Assembly (NCBI GenBank): GCA_964384825.1
Contig: CAYLMM010000033.1
Span: 1 to 31,526, forward strand
Length of the DNA stretch: 31,526 nt
Source of the DNA: CAYLMM01 sp964384825
Lineage (GTDB): Bacteria; Krumholzibacteriota; Krumholzibacteriia; LZORAL124-64-63
Direction: 5' to 3'
Shown here: positions 30,641 to 31,526 of the stretch, piece after piece
Position numbering within the stretch: the stretch's first letter is position 1
Layout: each line of letters starts with the position of its first letter
Position numbers and translations under genes: made by a program
The notes under the pieces: generated by a model
The model's database searches: none
The model's input: the letters and a program-made list of their open reading frames with translations, nothing else
Told to the model about the DNA's origin: nothing

Positions 30641-31526
<886 letters not shown>

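Overview
The window is G+C-rich (about two thirds by eye), densely coding bacterial DNA. It comes from a Gram-negative cell: it encodes two outer-membrane beta-barrel proteins (a phosphate-selective porin and a FadL-type channel) and a lipobox-bearing SGNH hydrolase. Pyruvate:ferredoxin oxidoreductase, a SUF system with SufU, a ferredoxin-NADP reductase and a polyferredoxin point to a ferredoxin-centred metabolism. I suspect a lineage of the FCB superphylum or a neighbour (Krumholzibacteriota- or Eisenbacteria-like), but no marker here settles this. I saw no IS element, phage gene, CRISPR array, tRNA or rRNA.

Layout. 1-529 (+) is the 3' end of pyruvate:ferredoxin oxidoreductase, closed by a strong terminator. 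627-3967 (-) is a phosphate-uptake set: PiT transporter, DUF47/PhoU-like partner and OprP-type porin. 4091-6967 (-) is a three-gene proton-translocating transhydrogenase operon (pntA1-pntA2-pntB). 7164-13191 (-) is an Rrf2 regulator followed by sufC-sufB-sufD-sufS-sufU-sufT, with translationally coupled junctions from sufD onward. A 414-bp divergent promoter region with an IscR-like operator separates it from a ferredoxin-NADP reductase (13606-14415, +), which converges on a membrane polyferredoxin (14434-15549, -). 15825-18518 (+) is a FadL-like channel followed by an SGNH lipoprotein. 18658-20521 (+) is a rhomboid protease and a family 2 glycosyltransferase, converging on RNase E/G (20501-22270, -). 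From 31526 down to 20501 (-) the order is purB, purL-purQ fusion, a small unrecognised gene, purF, a radical SAM/DUF2344 gene broken by an in-frame TAA, and rng.

How the genes fit together. The Fe-S block makes cofactors that PFOR, the polyferredoxin, PurF (four candidate cluster cysteines) and the radical SAM protein need. Transhydrogenase and ferredoxin-NADP reductase balance NADH, NADPH and reduced ferredoxin.

The most novel points are these. (1) The purine cluster has a small-type PurL fused to PurQ and no ordinary PurS, while the 198-residue protein between purL and purF looks like a divergent, insertion-bearing PurS. (2) The radical SAM/DUF2344 gene has an intact frame on both sides of a single TAA codon. 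(3) Three candidate operators lie upstream of the Fe-S, polyferredoxin and FadL genes.
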